A stretch of DNA of 64,000 bases from Extensimonas soli. Its GTDB lineage: Bacteria > Pseudomonadota > Gammaproteobacteria > Burkholderiales > Burkholderiaceae_C. Location of the stretch: positions 124,001 to 188,000 of the forward strand of contig NZ_JARGEL010000016.1 of assembly GCF_029211265.1 (NCBI RefSeq), written 5' to 3'. Both the position numbers and the translations under genes were made by a program. Below, piece by piece: positions 17,888 through 26,937 of this stretch. Numbering within the stretch: position 1 is the stretch's first letter; each line of letters starts with the position of its first letter. Under the pieces are notes generated by a model. The model saw only the letters and a program-made list of their open reading frames with translations, did not search any database and was not told the DNA's origin.

Positions 17888-18420
17888 CAGATGATGAATG
17901 CCAGGCTGGGCACGTCTTCCTCGCCGTTGACGAGCATGACCTTCTTGAAGAACATGCCCAGGCTGCCGTCGGCGCGGCGGCGCAGGTGGTATTCAACGCG
18001 GCCAGGCCAGACTTCCAGCTTGCCCGTGGAAGACTTGCGCAATTCGTAGAGCACGAAGTTGCATTGCGCTTTCCAGCTGTCGTCGGACAGACGCTGCACC
18101 TCGATGTTGCTGAGCAGGCGGCGCATGGGCGACACCGGCACCTGGGCGTGGCGCTTGCCGGTGGCCAGCTGCGCGACGCGCGTACGCAGGCGCGAGCGGT
18201 TGTCGGCGATCATGGAGACATGCTTGTTCATGTCGAAGTCGCCCTCGCCCAGCGGCACCCAATAGACCATGTCGTCCTCGACCAGCGCCTCCCATTCGAG
18301 GTAGCGCGACTCATCGGCAAGGCGCGCTTCCTGGTAGAGGAAGTCGCACACCATGCGGTACTCGCGCTCGCTGACCGGGCTGGTCGCGGTTTGTTCTTTC
18401 GTGGCTGTCATAGTTGTCAT
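17887..18420 (-). CDS. ring-hydroxylating dioxygenase beta subunit, ipfB-like
   Basis: A 177-residue SnoaL/NTF2-fold small subunit of an alpha3-beta3 Rieske dioxygenase. Typical features are [20 protein letters not shown], the YWVPLGEGD segment, the [12 protein letters not shown] helix and [12 protein letters not shown]. It is structural and carries no cluster. It is coupled to the thiolase-like gene by TGATG and follows the alpha subunit after 96 bases that contain a strong hairpin. Confidence 0.9.
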   Translation of the reverse strand: MTTMTATKEQTATSPVSEREYRMVCDFLYQEARLADESRYLEWEALVEDDMVYWVPLGEGDFDMNKHVSMIADNRSRLRTRVAQLATGKRHAQVPVSPMRRLLSNIEVQRLSDDSWKAQCNFVLYELRKSSTGKLEVWPGRVEYHLRRRADGSLGMFFKKVMLVNGEEDVPSLAFII

Positions 18421-18435
18421 GTCAACGCTCCTGGT

Positions 18436-18456
18436 GCGCGCCGCATCGCGGCGCGC
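18436..18456 (-). promoter_or_regulatory. GC-rich hairpin between dioxygenase alpha and beta genes
   Basis: A perfect 9-bp stem (GCGCGCCGC/GCGGCGCGC) with a 3-base loop lies 15 bases upstream of the beta start. No T-tract follows. It could stabilise the 3' end of the alpha message or lower expression of the downstream genes. Confidence 0.45.
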
Positions 18457-18516
18457 GGTGATGGATGAAGGAAGAAATAGGAAATGGGGTGGTCTTTCTG
18501 GTGGATCACCTGGGTC

Positions 18517-19788
18517 TCAGGCCGTCTCCGTCATGACCTTCTTGTAGTGGTTCCAGAAGCCGCGGTTGGTCGTCTCGTCGCTGATGTGGCTCACGACCAC
18601 GCCCATGTCATCGACGTGCTCGCGGTTCAGGCCGCGCGAGAGGTCGAGCCAGGCGTCTTCGCCGCGCAGGGCGATCTGCTGGCGCTCGGAGATCACGCTG
18701 TCGTCGGCAAGCAGGAAGGCGGCCGGTCCCATGGCGCCTTCGGAATTGCGGATGATGCGCGCGTTGATTTCGTCGGAGGCGCCTTCGAGCAGCATGGGCG
18801 TGTGCCACTGAACGCACTCGTGCGCGTTCACGGGCTGGAACATGACGATGTTCATCTCGCCGAGGAACAGGTTCGGGAAGATGGCCGCATGCGGAGGGCC
18901 GTCGCGCAGAATCTGGTCGGCTTTGGCGTCACCATGAAAGGCTTTCATCTGCGCCATGTAATCGGGGTAGCGGTCGGCGCTGGTGTTGAGCCACTCCAGA
19001 TACCGCTTGTAGGTGGGCGAGAAATACAGCTCGGTATGGCCGTTACCCCAGTCCTTGGTTTCCGACTTCAGGCTTTCTTCCGTGGCGATCACGGCAGAGT
19101 CATACTGCGAGCGGATCACCTGTGCGAACGAGGCGTGCACGTCGTTGACGTGGTAGCCGTCGGTGTCGTTTTCGGGCAGCATCTTCCAGTTCGAGGCAAA
19201 ACGCTGCTTGGCCCAGCCGGCCGTGAGCTTGATGCGGCCCGTGGGCGACATGTCGCAGGAGCGGTCGAGCAGAACCTTGGCACGCCCCAGGTGTTCGGAC
19301 AGCGGCGGCACGTCGTCCTTGAAGCTCGCGAACACGAAGCCGCGGTAGCTCTCGGTGCGCAGGCTGCGCACGCCCAGCTCGGACTTGTCTTTCTTGAAGC
19401 CGCCTGGGTAGGGCACGTCTTTGAGGTTACCCCCGAGGTCGAACACCCAGCCGTGGTAGGCGCAGGTGAAGTATTTCTCTTTGCCGTGCTTCTCGACGCG
19501 CAGCATGTTGCCGCGGTGCGTGCAGCGGTTGACCAGCACGGCGATCGAGTCGTCGCGCTGGCGCACCATCAGCACTTCTTCGAGGCCCAGCGTGCGGCGC
19601 ACGTATTCACCAGCGCTCGGAATTTCGGAGTCGTGGCCCACGAACACCCAGCCGCTGTGGAAGATTTTTTTCATCTCCTGCTCGAACAGCGCCTCGTTGG
19701 TATAGACGCTGCCGCGGATGCGGTCTTTTTCAATCAGGGCTGCCACGTCCGGGGCAGAGTTGAGACTAACAGTAGTTTGGGTGGTCAT
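18517..19788 (-). CDS. ring-hydroxylating dioxygenase alpha subunit, ipfA-like
   Basis: A 423-residue Rieske oxygenase large subunit. The [2Fe-2S] ligands are C89-T-H91 and C109-A-Y-H112. The mononuclear iron motif is ENDTDGYHVNDVH with His213 and His218, plus an Asp in the C-terminal part. It introduces both atoms of O2 into an aromatic ring with electrons from a ferredoxin. By operon order (alpha, beta, thiolase-like, DUF35, CoA ligase) it corresponds to IpfA, which acts on aryl-acyl-CoA thioesters at the ipso and ortho positions. Substrate identity here is inferred. Confidence 0.9.
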   Translation of the reverse strand: MTTQTTVSLNSAPDVAALIEKDRIRGSVYTNEALFEQEMKKIFHSGWVFVGHDSEIPSAGEYVRRTLGLEEVLMVRQRDDSIAVLVNRCTHRGNMLRVEKHGKEKYFTCAYHGWVFDLGGNLKDVPYPGGFKKDKSELGVRSLRTESYRGFVFASFKDDVPPLSEHLGRAKVLLDRSCDMSPTGRIKLTAGWAKQRFASNWKMLPENDTDGYHVNDVHASFAQVIRSQYDSAVIATEESLKSETKDWGNGHTELYFSPTYKRYLEWLNTSADRYPDYMAQMKAFHGDAKADQILRDGPPHAAIFPNLFLGEMNIVMFQPVNAHECVQWHTPMLLEGASDEINARIIRNSEGAMGPAAFLLADDSVISERQQIALRGEDAWLDLSRGLNREHVDDMGVVVSHISDETTNRGFWNHYKKVMTETA

Positions 19789-19876
19789 GACACTCTCCTT
19801 TCAACGGCCGACATTGGCCCTCAGACAAATGAAACTTCTGACGGCGAGTGCGCCACCCAGGCACACTCGCCTCCAT

Positions 19877-20068
19877 TTAGCGCCCCAGGTCCTTGGCGCT
19901 GACACCCGCGATGCCCCAGTTTTCCTTGGGCATGTCGTGGATCCATACGCGCACGTTTTCCTTGGGTGCACCCAGCGCTTCTTGGAGTGCCTGGGTCACC
20001 TTTTGGATCACAGCGCGCTTTTGCTCTTCGGTACGACCCTCGAGCAGGTAAATCTGTGCAAATGGCAT
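19877..20068 (-). CDS. dmpI: 4-oxalocrotonate tautomerase
   Basis: A 63-residue enzyme that isomerises 2-hydroxymuconate to 2-oxo-3-hexenedioate in the dehydrogenase branch of the meta pathway. The mature N-terminus would be the catalytic Pro1 (MPFAQIYLLEGR), with Arg12 and a conserved DMPKENWGIAG segment near residue 45. Length is typical. It is the last of the dmpE-F-G-H-I genes and lies 88 bases upstream of the ipfA-like gene. Confidence 0.95.
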   Translation of the reverse strand: MPFAQIYLLEGRTEEQKRAVIQKVTQALQEALGAPKENVRVWIHDMPKENWGIAGVSAKDLGR

Positions 20069-20097
20069 GGAAAGCTCCTTGGCAAAAACCGCGCGAA

Positions 20098-20889
20098 TCA
20101 GACGAAGCGCAGCCCCACGCTGCCCAGGTTTTGCACCTTGAGCGTGACAGCGTCGCCGGCCTGCACGGCCACGGCTTCGGTGATGCCGCCCGAGAGCACC
20201 AGGCTGCCCGCCGGCAGCTCCTGGCCGCGTGCGGCCAGGTGGTTGACCAGCATGGCCACCGCAGCGGCCGGGTTGCCGACCACGGCGGCGCCGGCACCAA
20301 AGGCCACGGGCACGCCGTTTTTCTCGAGCACCACGCCAAGCGTGCGCAGGTCGAGGTCTTGCGCATCCGCGATGCGGCTGCCGACCACGAAGCGCGCGGC
20401 CGAGGTGTTGTCGGCGATCACGCTCTTGGCGTCGAACTTGAAGTCGCGGTAGCGGCTATCAATGACTTCGATACCGGCGAGCACGAAGTCGCACGCCGCG
20501 AGCACGGCACCCACATGGCAGCCCGGCCCTCTGAGCGCGGTCTTGGTGACGAAGCAGATCTCGGGCTCGACCTTCGGGTGAATGAGTTCGCTCACCTTGA
20601 TGGCCGCGCCCTCGGGCACCGCGAACTCATCGACGAGAAAGCCGAACACCGGCTCGCTCACGCCCATTTGCTTCATCTTGGCAAACGAGGTCAGCCCGGC
20701 CTTGTAGCCGACCACACGCGCGCCGCGCGCCGTCTTGCGCGCGAGCACGGCGTCCTGCACGTCGTAGGCGTCGTCCCAGTCCATGCCGGGGTGCTGGTCG
20801 GTGATCTTGGGTGTGTCCTGCGCCTTGAGCTGGCAGTTCTCGAGGTGCTCTGCCAACTGGGCGATGGCAGCTTTGTCCAATGTGCTCAT
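20098..20889 (-). CDS. dmpH: 4-oxalocrotonate (2-oxo-3-hexenedioate) decarboxylase
   Basis: A 263-residue member of the DmpE/DmpH/MhpD hydratase-decarboxylase family that converts 2-oxo-3-hexenedioate to 2-hydroxypenta-2,4-dienoate and CO2. It carries the metal-site motifs EPEICFV and IEVIDSRY, and the family's VLEKNG and LPAGSLVLSGG segments. It belongs next to dmpI and upstream steps; DmpE and DmpH usually form a complex, which fits their clustering. Confidence 0.93.
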   Translation of the reverse strand: MSTLDKAAIAQLAEHLENCQLKAQDTPKITDQHPGMDWDDAYDVQDAVLARKTARGARVVGYKAGLTSFAKMKQMGVSEPVFGFLVDEFAVPEGAAIKVSELIHPKVEPEICFVTKTALRGPGCHVGAVLAACDFVLAGIEVIDSRYRDFKFDAKSVIADNTSAARFVVGSRIADAQDLDLRTLGVVLEKNGVPVAFGAGAAVVGNPAAAVAMLVNHLAARGQELPAGSLVLSGGITEAVAVQAGDAVTLKVQNLGSVGLRFV

Positions 20890-20898
20890 CGCCGCTCC

Positions 20899-21942
20899 TC
20901 AGGCTGCCTTGGCGGGGATCAGGCCGCGTTCCTTGGCCATGGTCAGGGCCGTATCCTCGATCATGTCTTCCTGGCCGCCGACCATGCCGCGCCGGCCCAG
21001 CTCCACCAGGATTTCGCGCGCAGGGATGCCGTACTTGGCCGCGGCGCGCTTGGCAAACAGCAGGAAGGAGCCGTACACCCCCGCATAGCCTAGCGTCAGC
21101 GCGTCGCGGTCGATGCGGATCGGGAAGTCCATGATGGGCACCACCAGGTCTTCAGCCACGTCAGTGATTTTGGCCACGTCCACGCCGGTTTGAATGCCCA
21201 TGAGGTCGCACACGGCGATCAGCACTTCCATGGGCGTGTTGCCGGCGCCGGCACCCAGGCCCGCCGCCGCCGCATCGATGCGCCGTGCACCCACTTCGAT
21301 CGCCGCAATGGAGTTGGCCACACCCATTGCGAGGTTGTGGTGGCCGTGAAAGCCGAGCTCGGTTTCGGGCTTGAGCGCATCACGCACCGCGCTCAGGCGC
21401 GCCTTCACGCCGTCGGGCAGCAGGTGGCCGGCGGAGTCGGTGACGTAGATGCAGTTGGCGCCGTAGCTCTCCATCAGCTTGGCCTGCTTGACCAGACCTT
21501 CGGGGCTGTTCATGTGGGCCATCATGAGGAAGCCCACCGTGTCCATGTCCATCTTGCGCGCCATCGTGATGTGCTGCTCGGACACGTCGGCCTCGGTGCA
21601 GTGCGTGGCCACGCGGATGGTGTGCACGCCCAGCTCGCGCGCCATCTTGAGGTGATCGACGGTGCCTATGCCTGGCAGCAGCAGCGCCGAGACCTTGGCC
21701 TGCTTCATCAGCGGAATGACGGCGGACAGGTATTCCTCGTCGGTGTGCGCGGGAAAGCCGTAGTTGACGGAGCTGCCACCCAGGCCGTCGCCGTGCGTGA
21801 CTTCGATCAGCGGCACGCCGGCTGCGTCGAGGCCGCAGGCGATGCTCTTCATCTGGTCGAGCGTCATCTGGTGGCGCTTGGGGTGCATGCCGTCACGCAG
21901 GGTCATGTCGTGGACGGTGATTTTGGTTCCAGCAAGATTCAT
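20899..21942 (-). CDS. dmpG: 4-hydroxy-2-oxovalerate aldolase
   Basis: A 347-residue class II aldolase (DRE-TIM family) that splits 4-hydroxy-2-oxovalerate into pyruvate and acetaldehyde. It opens with the metal and base motif [15 protein letters not shown] and contains [10 protein letters not shown] and the metal His pair in [12 protein letters not shown]. It forms a channelling complex with the acetaldehyde dehydrogenase encoded 11 bases upstream. Confidence 0.96.
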   Translation of the reverse strand: MNLAGTKITVHDMTLRDGMHPKRHQMTLDQMKSIACGLDAAGVPLIEVTHGDGLGGSSVNYGFPAHTDEEYLSAVIPLMKQAKVSALLLPGIGTVDHLKMARELGVHTIRVATHCTEADVSEQHITMARKMDMDTVGFLMMAHMNSPEGLVKQAKLMESYGANCIYVTDSAGHLLPDGVKARLSAVRDALKPETELGFHGHHNLAMGVANSIAAIEVGARRIDAAAAGLGAGAGNTPMEVLIAVCDLMGIQTGVDVAKITDVAEDLVVPIMDFPIRIDRDALTLGYAGVYGSFLLFAKRAAAKYGIPAREILVELGRRGMVGGQEDMIEDTALTMAKERGLIPAKAA

Positions 21943-21953
21943 GGTGTTTCCCT

Positions 21954-22865
21954 TCAGGCGGCAACGGGTTCGAGGGTCAAAGCGCCGCGGAGGATTTCTT
22001 CAGCGAACATTTCGGCGGTGCGCGCGGCGGCGGCGGTCATGATGTCGAGGTTGCCCGCATACTTGGGCAGGTAGTCGCCCAGGCCCTCGACCTCGAGGAA
22101 GATCGAGACGCGCTTGCCGTCGAACACCGGGCCGTTGACCAGCTTGTAGCCGGGCACGTACTGCTGCACTTCTTTGATCATGGCGTGGATGGACTCGGTG
22201 ATCCTGGCCTGGTCAGGCTCGGTCTCGGTCAGGCAATGCACGGTGTCGCGCATGATCAGCGGCGGCTCGGCCGGGTTGATGATGATGATGGCCTTGCCCT
22301 TCTTGGCGCCGCCGACCTGCTCGATCGCCTTGGCCGTGGTGCGCGTGAATTCGTCGATGTTCTTGCGCGTACCCGGCCCGGCCGAACGGCTCGAGACGGT
22401 GGCGACGATCTCGCCATAAGCCACGGGCTGCACACGCGCCACGGCCGCCACCATGGGGATGGTGGCCTGGCCGCCGCAGGTGACCATGTTGACGTTCATC
22501 TCACGCCGGCCCACGTGCTCGCGCAGGTTCACGGGCGGCACGCAAAAGGGGCCGATGGCTGCGGGCGTGAGGTCGATCATCAAGGCGCCCTCGGCATTGA
22601 CCTTGCGGCTGTTCTCAGCGTGCACGTAGGCGCTGGTGGCGTCGAAAACGATCTGCACGCCGTCGGCTTTGAGGTGCGGCACCAGGCCATCGACACCCTC
22701 GGCGGTGGTCTTGATGCCCATCTCGCGGGCTCTTTTCAGGCCGTCGGACTCGGGGTCAATGCCCACCATCCACACGGGCTCGAGTACCGGGCTGCGTTTG
22801 AGTTTGGCCAGCAAATCGGTGCCGATGTTGCCAGGCCCGATCAAGGCGCATTTGATTTTCTGCAT
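21954..22865 (-). CDS. dmpF: acylating acetaldehyde dehydrogenase
   Basis: A 303-residue enzyme that oxidises the acetaldehyde channelled from DmpG to acetyl-CoA with NAD+ and CoA. It has the N-terminal NAD motif [10 protein letters not shown] and the catalytic Cys in [13 protein letters not shown]. The start is the ATG at 22865 ([13 protein letters not shown]); the frame is open further upstream, but no family match lies there. Length is standard. Confidence 0.96.
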   Translation of the reverse strand: MQKIKCALIGPGNIGTDLLAKLKRSPVLEPVWMVGIDPESDGLKRAREMGIKTTAEGVDGLVPHLKADGVQIVFDATSAYVHAENSRKVNAEGALMIDLTPAAIGPFCVPPVNLREHVGRREMNVNMVTCGGQATIPMVAAVARVQPVAYGEIVATVSSRSAGPGTRKNIDEFTRTTAKAIEQVGGAKKGKAIIIINPAEPPLIMRDTVHCLTETEPDQARITESIHAMIKEVQQYVPGYKLVNGPVFDGKRVSIFLEVEGLGDYLPKYAGNLDIMTAAAARTAEMFAEEILRGALTLEPVAA

Positions 22866-22897
22866 GAAAACTCCGTCAATGAAAAATGAGATGGTGC

Positions 22898-23680
22898 TCA
22901 GCCAAAACGCACCGAGCAGCTGCCCAGCCCGCCAATATGCACCGCAAAATGGTCGCCCGCCTGCGCGGGGCACATGGCGGCAAGCGCGCCCGAAAGCACG
23001 ACTTCGCCGGCCTTGAGGCCGATTCCGAGGCGCCCCAGCGTGTTCGCAAGCCAGGCCACTGCGTTCACGGGCGAGCCCAGCGCCGCAGCACCCGCACCGG
23101 TGCCGATGACTTCGCCGTTTTTCTCGAGCACCATGCCGCAGGTGATGAGGTCGATCTTGCGCGGATCGACGGCGGCGCTGCCGAGCACGAATACCCCGCA
23201 CGAAGCGTTGTCGGCCACGGTGTCCTGGATTTTGATCTTCCAGTCACGGATGCGCGAATCGACGATCTCGAAGCAGGGCATCACGAAGTCGGTCGCGGCC
23301 AACACGTCGGCATTGCTCACGCCCGGGCCCATGAGGTCTTTCTTGAGCACAAAGGCGATTTCGCCCTCGGCCTTGGGCTGGATCAGCGAAGACATCGGTA
23401 TGGTCTCGCCGTCGCTCACGATCATGCCGTCGAGCATGTAGCCGAAGTCGGGCTGGTACACGCCCAGCATGTTCATGACGGCTTGGCTCGTGACGCCAAT
23501 TTTTTTGCCAACGACGCGCTCGCCCTTTTCCAGGCGGCGGGCGATCATGCGCTGCTGTACCTGATAGGCCTCATCCACGGTGATATCAGGATGCCGAGAT
23601 GTAAGCGGCACAACGGTCTGGCAAGCCACCAGTGCCTCGTATAGCTCGTCGCCGAGCTGGGTGATGAGTGCTTGATCCAT
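22898..23680 (-). CDS. dmpE: 2-hydroxypenta-2,4-dienoate (2-oxopent-4-enoate) hydratase
   Basis: A 260-residue hydratase that adds water to 2-hydroxypenta-2,4-dienoate to give 4-hydroxy-2-oxovalerate. Family motifs are [19 protein letters not shown], the metal ligands in EGEIAFVL and FEIVDSRI, and [12 protein letters not shown]. The preferred start is the ATG at 23680 (MDQALITQL), which follows AAAGGACC; an ATG seven codons upstream is less likely. It is upstream of dmpF and follows the AT-richer insert. Confidence 0.94.
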   Translation of the reverse strand: MDQALITQLGDELYEALVACQTVVPLTSRHPDITVDEAYQVQQRMIARRLEKGERVVGKKIGVTSQAVMNMLGVYQPDFGYMLDGMIVSDGETIPMSSLIQPKAEGEIAFVLKKDLMGPGVSNADVLAATDFVMPCFEIVDSRIRDWKIKIQDTVADNASCGVFVLGSAAVDPRKIDLITCGMVLEKNGEVIGTGAGAAALGSPVNAVAWLANTLGRLGIGLKAGEVVLSGALAAMCPAQAGDHFAVHIGGLGSCSVRFG

Positions 23681-23939
23681 AAGGGTCCTTTCCATTTTCA
23701 TTCAGCAAAAAATCGACCGTTGGTTCTCGTTGGCGCTGCCTCATATCGACAGCTCATTGCATTTTTCGAACCTATATTTTCCCGGCGGGTATAGGGAAGC
23801 TTGCAAGAATCACTTACCCCATCCACCCAGCACGCCCCAAAAAAACATGTCTGCAGCTGAAAACAAAATTATCTTCCGCGATTGAAGAGCGAACGGGCGC
23901 CGAGATATTGAACCCCTGGGTTATTCATCCCCGGGTATA

Positions 23940-24440
23940 TCAAAGGTTATAAATATCGAGAACTGTCGGAATCAAATCGTTCATCACGACGATTTTTTTC
24001 CTCCCGATGCGCATACCTTTTTCATCGTCCAGGATTTGATAATGATAGGTGCCATAAAAGACCGTGGATTCCCCTTTGCGGTACGCATAGCTCACCCAAT
24101 TGGCGGTGACCGCGAATCCCCGCTCATTTTCAGCAATCTGTATGTTGCTGAGCATATGACACGTGCGCGGAAGCGGAGTTGATGCTGCCGACGCGCCCGT
24201 GCGGAGCCTGAACACCCGGTCTTCCAGGCCGCTGCGCCCGTTGTAATACATCAACGAAATTTCCGCTTGCGGATCGGTGGTGAGTTCGTACTCCGAATCC
24301 CATGCGGGAACCCAGAAATCGACTCCCTCGTCAAACATTGCCAACCATTTATCCCACTCACGGTCGTCCAGATAGCGCAACTCTGCAGCGATGAAATCTT
24401 GGACACGAATCCTGTTTTCGAGTGCAACGGTCATATTCAT
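23940..24440 (-). CDS. benzoate/anthranilate-type dioxygenase small subunit
   Basis: A 166-residue small subunit of the BenB/AntB/XylY kind, with RVQDFIAAELRYLDDREWDKWLAMF, VDFWVPAWDSEYELTTDPQ and a C-terminal RKKIVVMNDLIPTVLDIYNL. It overlaps the large-subunit gene by 4 bases (ATGA). Codon use and base composition are visibly more AT-rich than in the flanking dmp genes, which suggests later acquisition. No cognate reductase (benC) or diol dehydrogenase (benD) follows it. Confidence 0.88.
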   Translation of the reverse strand: MNMTVALENRIRVQDFIAAELRYLDDREWDKWLAMFDEGVDFWVPAWDSEYELTTDPQAEISLMYYNGRSGLEDRVFRLRTGASAASTPLPRTCHMLSNIQIAENERGFAVTANWVSYAYRKGESTVFYGTYHYQILDDEKGMRIGRKKIVVMNDLIPTVLDIYNL

Positions 24441-25753
24441 TCTCCTTTCAAGCCCATAAGTTCGAGCCAGCGTTTATGCTGGGCCACGAAAATTCCCTCA
24501 TCTTCAATTTTTGCGCCACTGTGCGCAGGATTGATGCCAAGCTCCTTCGCGAGATCATCGGGACCTTCGATTTCGTGGGCCATTCCCCTGGACATGTCGC
24601 TCCAACGCATGGCCCTGTGCGCGTTACAGCCAATTTGCGTTTCCGAAAATTCGGTCAGATCATCCGGAGTTGCCATTCCACTGGCGTTGAAAAAGTCCTC
24701 ATACTGGCGGATCCGGTGCGCACGTGCCGCCGGAGCCTCTCCTTTGGGCGCAAAACAGTAAATCGTGACCTCGGTTTTATCAGCAGCAATCGGACGGAAG
24801 ACGCGGATTTGGCTGCTGGTTTGATCCATGAAAAACACGTTGGGATAAATCAAAAGATTCCTCAACCTACCCACGGCCCAGTCCGCCTTTGCCTTCCCCA
24901 TCGAAGCCACCAGTTGGTCTTTGACAGGGAAAAGTGGACGATCCTGTGGGTTCGTCCAATCTGACCAGATGATAGTGTGGCCATTTCCCAAATCATAGAA
25001 TCCACCGCGGGCGTTTGGCAGATCACCCACATTCATGGCTTTGGTCTTATGCCCTGCGGTCGTTGACTTCGCGCGATGTTGCAGCGTTTGCACATAGTTC
25101 CCATGCGTAGCAGCTACATGGTATCCATCAACGCCATTTTCCGCTTGCAACTTCCAATTCCCGTTGAATGTATAGGTCGAACTCCCCTTGAGAACTTCCA
25201 AACCGTTGGGTGACTGCTCAGCCAAAATATCGATGAAGGTTTTGGCGTTTGCCAGGTGGTCTTCAATGGGCTCGGCGGCGTCATTCAACGTCACAAAAAT
25301 GAAGCCCTTGTAATTGGCAACCCTCAACTTCTTGAGTCCGAGTTTTTCTTTATCGAACTCTTCTGGATAGCCAGCGTCTTTTTCATTCATGGGGGCAATC
25401 AGGCCACCAGTTTCATCGAAGGCCCAACCGTGAAAAGAGCAGACAAAATTAGCGCGCGCACCTTTTGAGACGCGAGCAAGCGTGGCGCCACGGTGCGAAC
25501 ACACGTTGACCATTGCGTTGATATCGCCCTTTTTTGTGCGATTAACGATGATCGGTATGCGCCCCACCCATCGAGTAACGAAGGAGCGTGGCTTTTCAAT
25601 TTCGCTTTCATGAGCGGCGTACACCCACACTTTTTCCCAGATCCGGGAAAACTCCATTTCGAAAAGGTCGGGATCGGTGAAAATGTCCCGACTGACTCTC
25701 CGCACACCATTTTGGGCATGCTCCAGGTACGGTAGCTCTTTGACAGCACTCAT
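24437..25753 (-). CDS. benzoate/anthranilate-type dioxygenase large subunit
   Basis: A 438-residue Rieske large subunit of the BenA/AntA/XylX group. Cluster ligands are C85-S-H87 and C105-S-F-H108; the iron motif is ENGVDGYHVAATH with His211 and His216. The family converts benzoates to 1,2-cis-diol acids, or anthranilate directly to catechol. If the latter applies, no diol dehydrogenase would be needed, which fits its absence. The gene lies in the AT-richer segment between two catechol dioxygenase paralogues. Confidence 0.9.
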   Translation of the reverse strand: MSAVKELPYLEHAQNGVRRVSRDIFTDPDLFEMEFSRIWEKVWVYAAHESEIEKPRSFVTRWVGRIPIIVNRTKKGDINAMVNVCSHRGATLARVSKGARANFVCSFHGWAFDETGGLIAPMNEKDAGYPEEFDKEKLGLKKLRVANYKGFIFVTLNDAAEPIEDHLANAKTFIDILAEQSPNGLEVLKGSSTYTFNGNWKLQAENGVDGYHVAATHGNYVQTLQHRAKSTTAGHKTKAMNVGDLPNARGGFYDLGNGHTIIWSDWTNPQDRPLFPVKDQLVASMGKAKADWAVGRLRNLLIYPNVFFMDQTSSQIRVFRPIAADKTEVTIYCFAPKGEAPAARAHRIRQYEDFFNASGMATPDDLTEFSETQIGCNAHRAMRWSDMSRGMAHEIEGPDDLAKELGINPAHSGAKIEDEGIFVAQHKRWLELMGLKGE

Positions 25754-25901
25754 GTTTTACTCCTTGGTGGGTTGTTTATGACGTGATTCAGCGAACATTT
25801 TTTAACTGCCACGCCAATCATTTTGGTTACATCTAATATCTCATCCACACGGCACGCAGCGTTCGACTAGTTGACGTTTTGCGGAGCCCATGGTGCGGAT
25901 G

Positions 25902-26846
25902 TCAGGTATAGACATCCGTAAAGGCGGCGTAGGGTTCACCCGAATGGAACAAAATTCCACGCCACAAGCTATCTTCGGTCCAGGTGTTTATCGGCCGATC
26001 CGGCTGGGCGAGGTAACCCAAACCGGCAAATGTCTCGTTACGATTGCCGCTGGGATCGAAGAAATAGACCGTTTCGCCACGGGTGATGCCATGCCGGGTG
26101 GGTGCGAGATCGATCTTGACCTTATTTTTCGCCATGACGTCGGCTGCTTTGAGCACGTCGTGCCAGGAGTCCAGGAAGAAGGAAATGTGGTGCACGCCGG
26201 CTTTGGGCCCGGGGAGGAATGCAATGTCATGCGGTTTGGTGGCCCGAAACATGAAGGCCACAGCCTGGATCGAGGCATTCGGCCCCACCAGACCTTGCTC
26301 ACTCAAGTGGAAGTCCAGGCAGTCCGTGAAGAACTTCACATTGTCCGCAATGTGGTTCACATTGCTTTGCGGATTCAATTCGCACACCAGCGCCAAGTGA
26401 TCCAGCCACTTCACCCCCGCACCCTTGACGTTATCCGGCCAAGGATCTGGATTCACCGAGCCCACTTCGGTGCCCACGCATTCCTTTTGGGCATACAGCC
26501 GCATTTCATGGCCGCTGGGGATGTGGAAGCGCAGCATGCGTCCAGTCGCCGGCAGATTGCCTTCCGGCAGCATGTCGGTGTGGATGCCATAAGCCTCGAT
26601 TCTTTTTTGGAAAGCATCCAAATCGGCATCCTGCTCTACCTTGTACGCCACATGATTCAGGCCCGCCTGGTCGGCCGGTGTCAGGATCACCGAGAACTTA
26701 TCCCATTCATCCCAACACTTCAGGTAGAGATTGCCGTGCTTGTCTTCCATGGTCGTTTTCATGCCAAGCACGTTTTCGTAATGCTTACGTGCAGCCTCGG
26801 TATCCATGACACGCATGCTGACATGGCCAATTCTTAAAATACCCAT
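25902..26846 (-). CDS. catechol 2,3-dioxygenase, second paralogue
   Basis: A 314-residue two-domain extradiol dioxygenase with Fe(II) ligands expected at His150 (KWLDHLAL), a His in GVHHISF (219-220) and Glu271 ([11 protein letters not shown]). It opens catechols between C2 and C3. The preferred start is the ATG at 26846 ([15 protein letters not shown]), preceded by AAAGGAGA. It is clearly paralogous to the copy at 28871-29815 and has the same length, but is more AT-rich and grouped with the benAB-like genes, so it probably arrived with them. Differing residues may reflect a preference for substituted catechols. Confidence 0.92.
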   Translation of the reverse strand: MGILRIGHVSMRVMDTEAARKHYENVLGMKTTMEDKHGNLYLKCWDEWDKFSVILTPADQAGLNHVAYKVEQDADLDAFQKRIEAYGIHTDMLPEGNLPATGRMLRFHIPSGHEMRLYAQKECVGTEVGSVNPDPWPDNVKGAGVKWLDHLALVCELNPQSNVNHIADNVKFFTDCLDFHLSEQGLVGPNASIQAVAFMFRATKPHDIAFLPGPKAGVHHISFFLDSWHDVLKAADVMAKNKVKIDLAPTRHGITRGETVYFFDPSGNRNETFAGLGYLAQPDRPINTWTEDSLWRGILFHSGEPYAAFTDVYT

Positions 26847-26937
26847 TGACAATCTCCTTTTCAATTTGCCTGAGGTTTCACTCAAGCTTGGGATTTACTC
26901 TTTTGCACAGTGCATCCGCACAAAAGAATGTTAAAAA

